Below, piece after piece: positions 43,483 to 52,229 of a stretch of 64,000 nt of DNA; the stretch's first letter is position 1, and each line of letters begins with the position of its first letter. A program made the position numbers and the translations under genes. The stretch lies in contig NZ_JBNILN010000013.1 in assembly GCF_050107715.1 (NCBI RefSeq), forward strand, positions 26,766-90,765. Reading direction: 5' to 3'. Below the pieces are notes generated by a model. That model saw only the letters and a program-made list of their open reading frames with translations. It searched no databases and was not told where the DNA came from. Origin of the DNA: Metabacillus_B sp050107715. Its GTDB lineage: Bacteria > Bacillota > Bacilli > Bacillales > Bacillaceae.

Positions 43483-43509
43483 CTGATCCTGACTGGAAGG
43501 AAGATGGCT

Positions 43510-44265
43510 ATGCAGCGATATTTTACTGACCGCACCAAAAAGGATATAGGAGATGACATCCAGGCTGCCGGCGACGATCTGCATCACATACTGAAAGTAA
43601 TGCGGATGAAAGCGGGAGACCCAATGATCTGGGTGACTGCGGATGGAGAGGAAGCACTGTGCACTCTTGCCTCCCATGAACAGGATCTAGCAGTTTGTAA
43701 GGTTAAGGAATGGGTGACAGTAAATAAAGAACTCCCTCTTCACGTAGCCATTGCATGCGGGCTGCCTAAAGGGGATAAACTGGAGCTGATTATTCAAAAA
43801 GGCACAGAGCTCGGAGCTGCCCGGTTTATCCCTTTTAATGCGGCTCGTTCTGTAGTAAAATTGGATGATAAAAAAGCAAAAAAGAAAACCGATCGCTGGC
43901 AGAAGATTTCAAAGGAAGCAGCTGAACAGTCTTACCGAAATCAAATCCCAGCAGTCCATGATCCGGTTTCCTTAAAGACTCTGGCCGACATGGCCGAATC
44001 CTATGACAGAAAGATTGCAGCCTACGAGGAAGCGGCCAAGCAAGGGGAGAAAAGCACCTTTGCACGCATTTTGGAAGACCTCTCACCTGGCCAGTCCCTT
44101 TTCATTGCCACAGGGCCGGAGGGAGGATTCACTCCCGAAGAAATTGAATTTTTAAAGAGCCGCGGTTTTGCTGATGCAGGCTTTGGACCAAGAATTTTAC
44201 GGACTGAAACCGCTCCGCTTTACGCTTTATCGGCGGTTTCCTACCATTTTGAATTAATGAGGTGA
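43510..44265 (+). CDS. rsmE: 16S rRNA m3U1498 methyltransferase RsmE
   Basis: 251 residues, SPOUT-class methyltransferase for U1498 of 16S rRNA. Begins MQRYFTDRTKKD; the C-terminal knot has FIATGPEGGFTPEEIEF (about 198-214) and LGPRILRTETAPLYALS-like sequence (FGPRILRTETAPLYAL). ATG 43510 is preferred over 43504 because GGAAGG lies 9 rather than 3 bases away. YqeU in B. subtilis. Confidence 0.93.
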   Translation: MQRYFTDRTKKDIGDDIQAAGDDLHHILKVMRMKAGDPMIWVTADGEEALCTLASHEQDLAVCKVKEWVTVNKELPLHVAIACGLPKGDKLELIIQKGTELGAARFIPFNAARSVVKLDDKKAKKKTDRWQKISKEAAEQSYRNQIPAVHDPVSLKTLADMAESYDRKIAAYEEAAKQGEKSTFARILEDLSPGQSLFIATGPEGGFTPEEIEFLKSRGFADAGFGPRILRTETAPLYALSAVSYHFELMR

Positions 44266-44271
44266 AGATAT

Positions 44272-45624
44272 ATGGCATCTGTTGCGTTTCATACATTAGG
44301 CTGTAAAGTAAATCATTATGAAACGGAGGCCATTTGGCAGCTGTTCAAAGAAGCAGGCTATGAAAGAAAAGAATTTGAAGGTACAGCGGACGTGTATGTC
44401 ATCAATACGTGCACGGTAACCAATACAGGAGATAAAAAGAGCCGGCAGGTGATTCGCCGCGCCATCAGGAAAAATCCGGATGGGGTGATATGTGTAACGG
44501 GATGCTACGCTCAAACATCCCCTGCTGAAATTATGGCAATACCGGGTGTGGATATTGTGGTCGGCACACAAGACCGGAACAAGATGCTCGGCTACATTGA
44601 CCAGTTCCGGGAGGAAAGACAGCCGATTAACGGTGTTGGCAATATCATGAAAGCCAGAACATATGAGGAACTGGATGTACCTGCTTTTACAGACCGTACC
44701 CGGGCGTCTCTGAAGATCCAGGAGGGCTGCAATAATTTTTGCACATTCTGCATCATCCCCTGGGCACGCGGCTTAATGCGCTCAAGAGATCCAAAAGAAG
44801 TCATTAAACAGGCTCAGCAGCTGGTGGATGCGGGATATAAAGAAATTGTTCTGACAGGCATCCATACCGGCGGCTACGGCGAAGATATGAAGGATTACAA
44901 TTTCGCTGCCCTGCTTCGCGAGCTTGACGAGCAGGTGAAAGGCTTGAAAAGAATCCGCATTTCCTCGATTGAAGCGAGCCAGATTACAGATGAAGTCATT
45001 GAAGTGCTGGATCAGTCTGATAAAATCGTCCGTCACCTTCACATTCCAATTCAATCAGCTTCCAATACGGTCCTGAAGAGAATGAGAAGAAAATACACAA
45101 TGGAATTTTTCGCAGAGAGACTTGTGCGTTTGAAGAAAGCTCTTCCGGGTCTCGCCGTTACCTCAGATGTTATTGTCGGTTTTCCGGGAGAAACAGAAGA
45201 AGAATTTTTGGAAACCTATCATTTTATAAAAGAGCATAAATTTTCTGAGCTTCATGTATTTCCTTACTCCAAACGGACCGGCACTCCTGCCGCCAGAATG
45301 GACGATCAAGTGGACGAGGAAGTTAAAAATGAACGGGTTCACCGTTTGATTGGGCTTTCCGATCAGCTTGCAAAGGAATATGCCTCTGCCTTCGAAGGGG
45401 AAGTTCTTGAAGTCATTCCTGAAGAAGAATTTAAAGACGCTCCCGGCAGCGGAATGTATGCGGGCTATACAGATAACTACATGAAAGTCGTTTTTAAAGC
45501 CTCTGAAGAAATGGTAGGGAAAATTGTACGCGTGAAAATAGAAAAAGCTGGTTATCCTTACAATCAAGGCCAAATTGTAAGAGTATTGGAAGATCAGCCC
45601 GAAGGCATCCGCTTAAGCTCTTAA
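44272..45624 (+). CDS. mtaB: tRNA t6A37 methylthiotransferase MtaB
   Basis: 450-residue radical SAM enzyme that makes ms2t6A at position 37 of tRNAs reading ANN codons. Three N-terminal cysteines for the second cluster (GCKVN about residue 10, NTCTVTNTGDKK about 46, CYAQTSP about 79), the radical SAM motif CNNFCTFCIIPWARG (about 153-167), and a C-terminal TRAM domain (about 380-445). GAGGTGAAG lies upstream. Downstream of rsmE by 6 bases. Confidence 0.95.
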   Translation: MASVAFHTLGCKVNHYETEAIWQLFKEAGYERKEFEGTADVYVINTCTVTNTGDKKSRQVIRRAIRKNPDGVICVTGCYAQTSPAEIMAIPGVDIVVGTQDRNKMLGYIDQFREERQPINGVGNIMKARTYEELDVPAFTDRTRASLKIQEGCNNFCTFCIIPWARGLMRSRDPKEVIKQAQQLVDAGYKEIVLTGIHTGGYGEDMKDYNFAALLRELDEQVKGLKRIRISSIEASQITDEVIEVLDQSDKIVRHLHIPIQSASNTVLKRMRRKYTMEFFAERLVRLKKALPGLAVTSDVIVGFPGETEEEFLETYHFIKEHKFSELHVFPYSKRTGTPAARMDDQVDEEVKNERVHRLIGLSDQLAKEYASAFEGEVLEVIPEEEFKDAPGSGMYAGYTDNYMKVVFKASEEMVGKIVRVKIEKAGYPYNQGQIVRVLEDQPEGIRLSS

Positions 45625-45632
45625 CAATCATG

Positions 45633-45660
45633 GAAATCCGGTCTTCGGATTTCTTTTTTA
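45633..45660 (+). terminator. Rho-independent terminator after mtaB
   Basis: GAAATCCG pairs perfectly with CGGATTTC over a 5-base loop, followed by TTTTTTA. Confidence 0.9.
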
Positions 45661-45760
45661 ATTTGCGGTGACTGCAGCGAAAACCAGCAGCCGGTTTTTC
45701 AGGAGCTAATACAATTGCAGCGCTTAGTATAATGGAAATCCGTTGCTTTTATTCGAGAGG

Positions 45761-45789
45761 ATGACGGAACTTGTCCGACTATGTATAAT
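45761..45789 (+). promoter_or_regulatory. Promoter of deoC with flanking inverted repeat
   Basis: ATGACG (4 of 6), 17 bases, TATAAT. GTCCGACT (about 45772-45779) and AGTCAGAC (about 45802-45809) form an imperfect inverted repeat around the -10 and likely start site; a DeoR-type repressor would bind there, but this is a guess. Confidence 0.5.
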
Positions 45790-45833
45790 ATAAGAGCAAG
45801 AAGTCAGACGACTAGTTGAGAGGGGTTACAGCC

Positions 45834-46505
45834 ATGACTGAAAAATTAGCTAAAATGATAGATCACACTGCTTTAAAACCTGATACAACAAGAGCGCAAA
45901 TTGAAAAATTATGTGCGGAAGCAAAGGAATATCATTTTGCTTCCGTTTGTGTAAACCCGGCCTGGGTAGAAACCTGCGCCCGTCTTTTAGATGGTTCAGA
46001 TGTAAAGGTCTGCACAGTAATAGGATTTCCCCTGGGAGCCTCTACTCCGGAAACAAAAGCATTTGAAACGATGGATGCGATTAAAAAAGGAGCAGAAGAA
46101 GTTGATATGGTCATCAATATCAGCGCGCTTAAGGATGGAGATGCAGAGCTTGTTGAAAAGGATATTCGTGCTGTGACCGAAGCAGCCAAAGGAAAGGCGC
46201 TAACAAAGGTTATTATTGAAACCTGCCTTTTGACTGACCAAGAAAAAACGCTTGCCTGTGAGCTCTCAGTTAAAGCTGGAGCGGATTTCGTTAAAACGTC
46301 TACCGGCTTTTCTTCCGGCGGAGCAACAGTTGAAGATATCCGCTTAATGAGAAAAACAGTCGGTCCTGAAATTGGAGTGAAGGCATCCGGAGGCGTTCGG
46401 GACCGCCAAGGTGCTGACCTGATGGTTGAAGCCGGTGCGACACGTATTGGAGCCAGTGCAGGGATCAGCATCGTAACCGGCGGCGCTTCCCAGTCCGATT
46501 ATTGA
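45834..46505 (+). CDS. deoC: Deoxyribose-phosphate aldolase
   Basis: Splits 2-deoxyribose 5-phosphate into acetaldehyde and glyceraldehyde 3-phosphate. 223 residues. Seen: MIDHTALKPDTT (about 8-19), CVNPAWVE (about 40-47), VIIETCLL (about 130-137), ADFVKTSTGFSSGGAT with the Schiff-base lysine (about 153), and VKASGGVRD with the second lysine. ATG 45834 follows GAGAGGGG. The usual nucleoside neighbours nupC and pdp are absent; here it stands alone before rpsU. Confidence 0.95.
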   Translation: MTEKLAKMIDHTALKPDTTRAQIEKLCAEAKEYHFASVCVNPAWVETCARLLDGSDVKVCTVIGFPLGASTPETKAFETMDAIKKGAEEVDMVINISALKDGDAELVEKDIRAVTEAAKGKALTKVIIETCLLTDQEKTLACELSVKAGADFVKTSTGFSSGGATVEDIRLMRKTVGPEIGVKASGGVRDRQGADLMVEAGATRIGASAGISIVTGGASQSDY

Positions 46506-46508
46506 TGT

Positions 46509-46546
46509 AAACACGGTTTAAAACCGAGGTTTCAAGCGTGTTTTTG
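46509..46546 (+). terminator. Terminator after deoC
   Basis: AAACACG pairs with CGTGTTT, enclosing a second helix AACC / GGTT; TT follows. It abuts the rpsU promoter -35. Confidence 0.75.
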
Positions 46547-46547
46547 G

Positions 46548-46576
46548 TTGACCAGCTACTTCGATTATATTATAAT
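46548..46576 (+). promoter_or_regulatory. Strong sigma-A promoter for rpsU
   Basis: TTGACC (5 of 6), 17 bases, TATAAT (perfect). Leaves a leader of about 70 bases before rpsU. Confidence 0.85.
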
Positions 46577-46653
46577 GGCAGAGTACATGTTTAAATAAGC
46601 ATGACAACTTTGAAGCATTCGTCGATTGGTGTATTCGGAGGGAGGGAAATAGC

Positions 46654-46827
46654 ATGTCTAGAACAGTAGTTAAGAAAAATGAATCGCTTGAAGAAGCTCT
46701 TCGCCGCTTTAAACGTTCCGTTTCAAAAACAGGCACGTTGCAAGAAGCGAGAAAGCGTGAATTTTATGAAAAACCTAGCGTAAAACGCAAAAAGAAATCA
46801 GAGGCGGCTAGAAAACGCAAATTCTAA
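46654..46827 (+). CDS. rpsU: 30S ribosomal protein S21
   Basis: 57 residues, MSRTVVKKNESLEEALRRFK and a lysine/arginine-rich end (KRKKKSEAARKRKF). Binds the platform of the small subunit. GGAGGGAGG precedes the ATG. Too short for common length cut-offs, but length and sequence are those of Bacillus S21. yqeY follows after 15 bases. Confidence 0.97.
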   Translation: MSRTVVKKNESLEEALRRFKRSVSKTGTLQEARKREFYEKPSVKRKKKSEAARKRKF

Positions 46828-46842
46828 AAGAGGGTGTATTGC

Positions 46843-47289
46843 ATGAGTCTTCTTGATCGTTTAAATCAGGACATGAAGCAAGCGATGAGAAATAAAGACA
46901 AAGACAGACTCACTGTTATACGGATGGTCAAAGCTTCCATGCAAAATGAAGCGATCAAGCTTAACAAATCCGAGTTGTCTGAAGAAGAGGAATTAACCAT
47001 CCTCTCTCGTGAACTTAAACAACGTAAGGACTCCCTCCAGGAATTCAAAAACGCTGATCGTTCTGATTTAGTAGATAAACTTCAAGCTGAAATTGTGATT
47101 GTAAATGAGTATATGCCTGAACAGCTTTCAGATGAAGAGCTGCTGGCGATCATCAATCAAGCGATTGAAGAAACCGGTGCTTCTTCCAAGTCTGAAATGG
47201 GCAAGGTAATGGCTGCCATCATGCCAAAAGTAAAAGGCAAAGCAGACGGCTCCCTTGTCAACAAGCTCGTACAGCAGCAGCTATCATAA
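46843..47289 (+). CDS. yqeY: GatB/YqeY domain protein
   Basis: 148 residues, MSLLDRLNQDMKQAMRNKDK: the helical YqeY family related to the tail of GatB, which binds tRNA in the amidotransferase; function of the free protein is unknown. ATG 46843 follows GAGGGTG; an in-frame start three codons earlier (46834) overlaps that site. rpsU-yqeY is a common pair. A terminator follows. Confidence 0.93.
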   Translation: MSLLDRLNQDMKQAMRNKDKDRLTVIRMVKASMQNEAIKLNKSELSEEEELTILSRELKQRKDSLQEFKNADRSDLVDKLQAEIVIVNEYMPEQLSDEELLAIINQAIEETGASSKSEMGKVMAAIMPKVKGKADGSLVNKLVQQQLS

Positions 47290-47300
47290 AATTAGCAGCA

Positions 47301-47330
47301 AAACACCCTGTCAATCGGCAGGGTGTTTTT
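47301..47330 (+). terminator. Rho-independent terminator after yqeY
   Basis: AAACACCCTG pairs perfectly with CAGGGTGTTT over an 8-base loop, followed by TT. Confidence 0.95.
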
Positions 47331-47819
47331 ACTATTCATTAAAGCTATGTAAGAACTTCCTATGCAGCGGCTTCAGTCAAAGACAGCAGTTGATAACATG
47401 AATGAATAGAAGCAGCCGATCCCCAGTTAGAACGAAAGGGATTAAAAAAATAAGAGGCAAACAATCAATCGGTAAAATCATTCGAAATCGGCTGCAATCC
47501 TGGTTGTGCACCCGCAATGTCAATTAGGAAAGGCCCGCAAGCAGATGATGCCTGACAGCATCTTAATGGTTGACTCTAAGCTGTCGATAAGGCAAAAATA
47601 AAGGTGAAAAAAACTGCCTCCCGAATTACTGAATGTCCATATTCAGAAATAAAGTCATACGTGCCGCATTGGGAGCGCAAATAATATGGCATGATAAAAG
47701 ATGCATTTCCTTATGCGGTGCCCGGCAGCTTTTCCTCACTCTTTAGCCCGTTTCACGGCATCGCCGTGCAGCCCAATGCTCTTCAATAGGTTTAGTTTTG
47801 TAAAAATTGACCGATAATA
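47331..47819. other. Long intergenic region between yqeY and nfeD
   Basis: About 490 bases without a reading frame that has a ribosome binding site. It contains a few hairpin-like stretches but no T-box, riboswitch or repeat family that I recognise. Confidence 0.5.
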
Positions 47820-47845
47820 TGAATCTTTCAAGGATTTAAAACGTA
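47820..47845 (+). promoter_or_regulatory. Sigma-W promoter for nfeD-floA-yqfB
   Basis: TGAATC, exactly 16 bases, CGTA. It matches the sigma-W consensus TGAAAC-N16-CGTA except for one base in the -35. The B. subtilis yqeZ-yqfA-yqfB operon is known to be sigma-W dependent (envelope stress), which agrees. Confidence 0.82.
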
Positions 47846-47934
47846 GTACCATTAAGGGAGGCCCTGGAAGGAGGAGATGGAGCATAAAAGCGGGAAGAAT
47901 TGTAATCGTTTGCGTTTTCTTCTTTTTAGTCAGT

Positions 47935-49212
47935 TTGACAGCTGTGGCGATTTTCCCCGCTAAGGGAGCGGAGACAAAGGGCGGAATGGTTATTCCGGTG
48001 AAAGATGAAGTAGACTCAGTTATGGCAGGTTTTATAGAGCGCTCCGTCACTAAGGCAGAGAATGACGGGCTCGCACACATCATCTTGGATATGAATACGC
48101 CGGGCGGTTCCCTGCAAGCAGCTTTGGACATATCGGAGCAGCTCAGAGAAACGAAGATTCCTGTAACTGCGTTTGTTAATACAAGGGCGCTTTCTGCGGG
48201 GGCATACATCGCGCTCAGTGCAGATTCCATTTATGTGAAGGATCAGTCCAAGATGGGGGCAGCAGCTGTAATCAGAGGGAACGGAAGCGATGCCGACAAG
48301 AAAACGCAATCGTTTTGGCTCGCTGAACTAAAAGAAACCGCTGAAAGCAGCGGACGCGATCCTAAATATGCGCTGGCCATGGCAGATGATTCAGTTGATC
48401 TTCCTGAAGTTAATGCCGGGAAAGGCAAGCTGCTGACGTTAACTGGAGAACAGGCGCTGGAGGTCGGATATGCAGAAGGGAAGGCATCTGCTTTAAAAGA
48501 TGTTTTGTCTAACCTGAATGTATCTGATTCAGGCACGCAAACCGCTGAGATGGGTTTTGCTGACCACGCAGCCAGGTTTCTTACGAATCCGGCAGTGATC
48601 CCCATCCTGCTGACTATTGCCTTGCTGGGCCTTCTGCTGGAGCTTTACACTCCAGGCTTCGGTATTTTCGGCTTCATTGGATTATCCGCCTTGTTTCTAT
48701 TCTTTTTCGGCCATTTGGCTGCCGGTCTTGCCGGTATGGATGCTGTCCTGTTTTTCATAGGAGGGATTATCTTATTAATCCTGGAATTATTTCTTCCGGG
48801 CGGAATAGTCGGGCTGGCGGGAGCAGGAGCAATCGGCTACAGCTTTTATATATCCTCAAGCAATCCCGCCTGGACGATTTATTCAATCGGCATTGCACTT
48901 GCCGTATGTGTCATTGCTTCTATTCTAATAACGAGGGTGTTTGGGAAAAAGATGAAATTTTTTAAAAAGTTTATTCTTTCAGACTCCACTGATACGAAGA
49001 GCGGCTATATTTCAAACCGGACCAGATCAGAATTAATCGGGAAAACAGGTGTTTGTCTTACTTCACTTAGGCCATCGGGTACCATCCTGATCGATGATGA
49101 GCGAGTAGATGCCGTTTCAGAGGGTACGTATACAGAAAAAGGAAAGACTGTAAAGGTAGTAAAAACTGAAGGAATGCGAGTAGTGGTTAGAGAAGTAGAA
49201 TCAGCACAATGA
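47935..49212 (+). CDS. nfeD: NfeD family membrane protease-like protein (YqeZ)
   Basis: About 425-442 residues. A ClpP-like serine protease domain has NTPGGSL (about residue 57) and the catalytic Ser in ALSAGAYIAL (about 83-92). Next are four to five transmembrane segments (about 215-325) and a C-terminal OB-fold (about 350-425). NfeD partners flotillin-like FloA, the next gene. The listed start is the first ordinary codon (TTG). It removes most of a clear signal sequence that continues upstream in frame (AGRIVIVCVFFFLVS) to an ATA at 47884 behind AAGGAGGA; the true start is probably there. See findings. Confidence 0.85.
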   Translation: MTAVAIFPAKGAETKGGMVIPVKDEVDSVMAGFIERSVTKAENDGLAHIILDMNTPGGSLQAALDISEQLRETKIPVTAFVNTRALSAGAYIALSADSIYVKDQSKMGAAAVIRGNGSDADKKTQSFWLAELKETAESSGRDPKYALAMADDSVDLPEVNAGKGKLLTLTGEQALEVGYAEGKASALKDVLSNLNVSDSGTQTAEMGFADHAARFLTNPAVIPILLTIALLGLLLELYTPGFGIFGFIGLSALFLFFFGHLAAGLAGMDAVLFFIGGIILLILELFLPGGIVGLAGAGAIGYSFYISSSNPAWTIYSIGIALAVCVIASILITRVFGKKMKFFKKFILSDSTDTKSGYISNRTRSELIGKTGVCLTSLRPSGTILIDDERVDAVSEGTYTEKGKTVKVVKTEGMRVVVREVESAQ

Positions 49213-49225
49213 CAGGAGGATATGT

Positions 49226-50215
49226 ATGGATCCATCTACTTTATTAACGATTGGATTAGTAGCTGCCGGAATTGTTGTTTTAGGGATATTTTTTACATTT
49301 GTACCCGTCATGCTCTGGATCTCGGCGCTTGCTGCAGGTGTAAGAGTCAGTATATTTACACTGGTTGGAATGAGACTGAGAAGGGTCACGCCAAGCAGAG
49401 TTATTAACCCGCTGATCAAAGCCTATAAAGCGGGCCTTGGAGTCACGACAAACCAGCTGGAAAGCCACTATCTTGCCGGGGGAAACGTTGACAGGGTCGT
49501 CAATGCGCTTATTGCTGCCGAAAGAGCCAACATTGAGCTGAGCTTTGAGCGCTGTGCAGCCATTGATCTGGCCGGCCGTGATGTGCTGGAAGCCGTTCAA
49601 ATGAGCGTTAACCCTAAAGTCATAGAGACCCCGTTTATTGCGGGGGTCGCGATGGATGGAATTGAAGTGAAAGCAAAGGCCCGTATCACGGTAAGAGCCA
49701 ATATTGACCGTCTTGTAGGGGGAGCGGGTGAAGAAACCATTATAGCTCGTGTAGGGGAAGGAATCGTAAGTACAATCGGGAGCTCGGGAAACCACAAGAA
49801 GGTATTGGAAAACCCGGATATGATTTCTCAAACGGTATTGAACAAAGGGCTTGATTCAGGCACAGCCTTTGAAATTCTCTCGATTGATATTGCAGACGTG
49901 GACATCGGCAAAAATATTGGAGCCATCCTCCAGACCGATCAGGCGGAAGCAGATAAGAATATTGCCCAGGCTAAGGCGGAAGAGCGAAGGGCTATGGCCG
50001 TTGCTCAGGAGCAGGAAATGAGAGCGCGGGTAGAAGAAATGCGTGCAAAGGTAGTAGAAGCAGAAGCTACGGTTCCACTGGCAATGGCAGAGGCGCTTAA
50101 ACAGGGCAACATTGGTGTAATGGATTACTTGAATATCCAAAACCTGTCCGCCGATACAGATATGAGAGATTCACTTGGAAAAATGAACAAACCCGATGAC
50201 TCCGATTCCAGATAG
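49226..50215 (+). CDS. floA: Flotillin-like protein FloA
   Basis: 329 residues. An N-terminal membrane segment (about 5-45), then an SPFH-like domain with TPFIAGVAMDGIEVKAKARITVRANIDRLVGGAGEETIIARVGEGIVSTIGSS (about 135-185), and a coiled coil rich in Ala, Glu and Arg (about 235-290). Organises membrane microdomains with NfeD. ACAGGAGG precedes the ATG, 14 bases after nfeD. Known as YqfA in B. subtilis. Confidence 0.96.
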   Translation: MDPSTLLTIGLVAAGIVVLGIFFTFVPVMLWISALAAGVRVSIFTLVGMRLRRVTPSRVINPLIKAYKAGLGVTTNQLESHYLAGGNVDRVVNALIAAERANIELSFERCAAIDLAGRDVLEAVQMSVNPKVIETPFIAGVAMDGIEVKAKARITVRANIDRLVGGAGEETIIARVGEGIVSTIGSSGNHKKVLENPDMISQTVLNKGLDSGTAFEILSIDIADVDIGKNIGAILQTDQAEADKNIAQAKAEERRAMAVAQEQEMRARVEEMRAKVVEAEATVPLAMAEALKQGNIGVMDYLNIQNLSADTDMRDSLGKMNKPDDSDSR

Positions 50216-50226
50216 GAGGGACCAGC

Positions 50227-50664
50227 ATGCAAGGGGTAGAATCGCTGATTAATGCTATTGCAGGCAATCCGATCATTTCAGCTGCCGTTCTTTGGATCGG
50301 GGGAGTATTGCTTTCAAGGATATTTAAAAACAAAGAAGAGAAACCCTCCGAAGGCGCTCTTCCAGCATCAGGAAGAAAACCAGAATCGCCGCCTGCAAAT
50401 GATTTACCTGAAAAGGCGGAGCGTACCATGCAGGATATATACGAAAAAGCTAAGGTACAGACACGCGAGAACCGGCAAAGCAGTTTCAATAGACGCAGGA
50501 AAGAAGAGCTGACGGTTGTAAAACTGGAGGAACCTGAGAAGGGCAAAAGGAAAACGGGAGCTGTCCATAACCCTGCCCTGAACGGAATCATCTGGGCTGA
50601 AATCATCGGAAAGCCAAGATCCATTAATCCGCACTATACGAGAAAGCCAAAAATAAGACCGTAA
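50227..50664 (+). CDS. yqfB: Hypothetical protein YqfB
   Basis: 145 residues: an N-terminal hydrophobic stretch (IISAAVLWIGGVLLSRIF, about 15-32), then a basic, proline- and glutamate-rich disordered tail ending IWAEIIGKPRSINPHYTRKPKIRP. Third gene of the sigma-W module; function unknown. GGAGGG precedes the ATG. Confidence 0.78.
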   Translation: MQGVESLINAIAGNPIISAAVLWIGGVLLSRIFKNKEEKPSEGALPASGRKPESPPANDLPEKAERTMQDIYEKAKVQTRENRQSSFNRRRKEELTVVKLEEPEKGKRKTGAVHNPALNGIIWAEIIGKPRSINPHYTRKPKIRP

Positions 50665-50669
50665 GATTC

Positions 50670-50701
50670 ATGTATTAGAACCCCGCTTCGCTCATACATA
50701 T
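50670..50701 (+). promoter_or_regulatory. Possible sigma-E promoter for yqfC-yqfD
   Basis: CATACATA at 50693-50700 resembles the sigma-E -10 (CATACANT) and is preceded after 16 bases by a TGTATT-like -35 (50671-50676). YqfC and YqfD are sigma-E dependent in B. subtilis. Confidence 0.5.
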
Positions 50702-50724
50702 GAGATGAAGGGGGGTTCTTTTTT

Positions 50725-51009
50725 ATGGCAAAAAAATGGAGCAGCCGCATTGCAAATTGGATTACGAAAACCATTGAACTCCCGCCTGATGTCATGATGG
50801 ATTTGCCGCGGATTACAATGGTCGGGCAGCTGCATATTTACATTGAGAACCACCGGGGCCTGCTGAAATTTACCGATCAGGAAATCAGGCTTCTCCTCAA
50901 ACAGGGGCAGCTTCTGATAAGAGGAGAAAGCTTTGTCATAAGAACGATTTTACCTGAGGAAATCATGCTTGAAGGAAAAATCGAGCATGTCCAATACGTT
51001 GAACAGTAA
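50725..51009 (+). CDS. yqfC: Sporulation protein YqfC
   Basis: 94-residue YabP/YqfC-family protein, KKWSSRIANWITKTIELPPDVMMDLPRI and beta-rich remainder ending GKIEHVQYVEQ. Expected in the mother cell; role poorly defined. A GGGGGTT stretch precedes the ATG. Pairs with yqfD. Confidence 0.9.
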   Translation: MAKKWSSRIANWITKTIELPPDVMMDLPRITMVGQLHIYIENHRGLLKFTDQEIRLLLKQGQLLIRGESFVIRTILPEEIMLEGKIEHVQYVEQ

Positions 51010-51038
51010 CGGCAAAACGGGAGTGGAGGAGAAGGGGT

Positions 51039-52226
51039 TTGAAAAACAGCTGGACAAACTTCTGGATTGGCTATGTACAGGTAAAAGCTGCAGGAAAAGG
51101 CCATGAGCGAATGATCAACGACTGCATCCGGAATGATATAATGATCTGGAATGCTAAAAATGAAGGGGATCAGACGATTTCCTTTTTTATTCGGCTTAAA
51201 GATGTACATGCCTTCAGGGCAGTGCAAAGAAATCATGACTGCAAATGCACGTTTATCAGCAGAAAGGGTCTTCCTTTCGAAATGAAAAGAGCATGGAAGA
51301 ACAGCGGTTTTGCCGGAGGTATTGGATTGTTCCTTGCTGCCTTGTTTATGCTCTCCAATATGATCTGGTCGATTGAAGTGCAGGGGGCTAAACCGGAAAC
51401 AGAGCACCTGATTGTGAAAGAGCTGGACAAAATGGGAGTTAAGCCGGGAGCTGTTCAATTTCTGACACACGATGCAGATGACATCCAAAAAATCCTCACA
51501 GACCGGATTCGCGCCCTTACATGGGTTGGCGTCGAGCTGAAGGGAACATCCTATCATTTGAAAGTGGTGGAAAAAAACACTCCGGAGCAGGAAGAGTATG
51601 CAAGCCCGAGACATATTGTAGCCAAAAAAAAGGCTGTCATCACAAGGATGTATGTGGAGCAGGGCAAACCCGTAGCAATGGTTCATGACCACGTGCAGAA
51701 AGGACAGCTCTTAGTATCAGGCTTAATAGGCGGAGAAAAGACCAGTAAAGCTGTACCGGCAAAAGCGGAAATTTTCGGGGAAACGTGGTATGAATCAACG
51801 GTAGAAGTGCCTTTAAAGACTAACTTCAGCGTATTTACCGGAAATCAATCCGTTAAACATTATGTTTCAGTCAGCGGCCTTGATTTGCAGGTATGGGGTT
51901 TCAGACAAGAAGAGCCTGGGGAATACGCCGCAGAACGGGACAAAAGAGAGCTGATGTTCCTGGGATGGAAAACACCGTTTGCGTATATGAAAGAGACAAA
52001 AAGGGAAAAGGAAGAAGTAAGCAGAAGCTACAATGAAAAAGGAGCCCTTAAGGCCGGGATCCAAATGGGGAAAGAGGATCTTTTGCAAAAAATTGGAGAA
52101 AAAGGCCGAATCTCCGGCCAAAAAGTTTTGCACCAAAGGAATGAGAATGGTAAAGTAAAATTGAAAATACTTTACCAGGTAATAGAAGACATTGTGAAAA
52201 CTACGCCAATCATTCAGGGAGACTAA
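51039..52226 (+). CDS. yqfD: Sporulation protein YqfD
   Basis: 395 residues. An N-terminal cytoplasmic region (1-85), a transmembrane segment (about 91-112, GFAGGIGLFLAALFMLSNMIW), and a long extracytoplasmic part with FtsQ/POTRA-like and beta-rich character. Family YqfD/SpoIVFB-type sporulation protein, known to be important for spore formation but without a defined activity. TTG start after GGAGGAGAAGGGG. Confidence 0.92.
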   Translation: MKNSWTNFWIGYVQVKAAGKGHERMINDCIRNDIMIWNAKNEGDQTISFFIRLKDVHAFRAVQRNHDCKCTFISRKGLPFEMKRAWKNSGFAGGIGLFLAALFMLSNMIWSIEVQGAKPETEHLIVKELDKMGVKPGAVQFLTHDADDIQKILTDRIRALTWVGVELKGTSYHLKVVEKNTPEQEEYASPRHIVAKKKAVITRMYVEQGKPVAMVHDHVQKGQLLVSGLIGGEKTSKAVPAKAEIFGETWYESTVEVPLKTNFSVFTGNQSVKHYVSVSGLDLQVWGFRQEEPGEYAAERDKRELMFLGWKTPFAYMKETKREKEEVSRSYNEKGALKAGIQMGKEDLLQKIGEKGRISGQKVLHQRNENGKVKLKILYQVIEDIVKTTPIIQGD

Positions 52227-52229
52227 AGA

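Noticed and set aside
45932..46471. 179-residue minus-strand frame opposite deoC
   Set aside because: Antisense shadow of deoC, whose catalytic lysines and length are intact.
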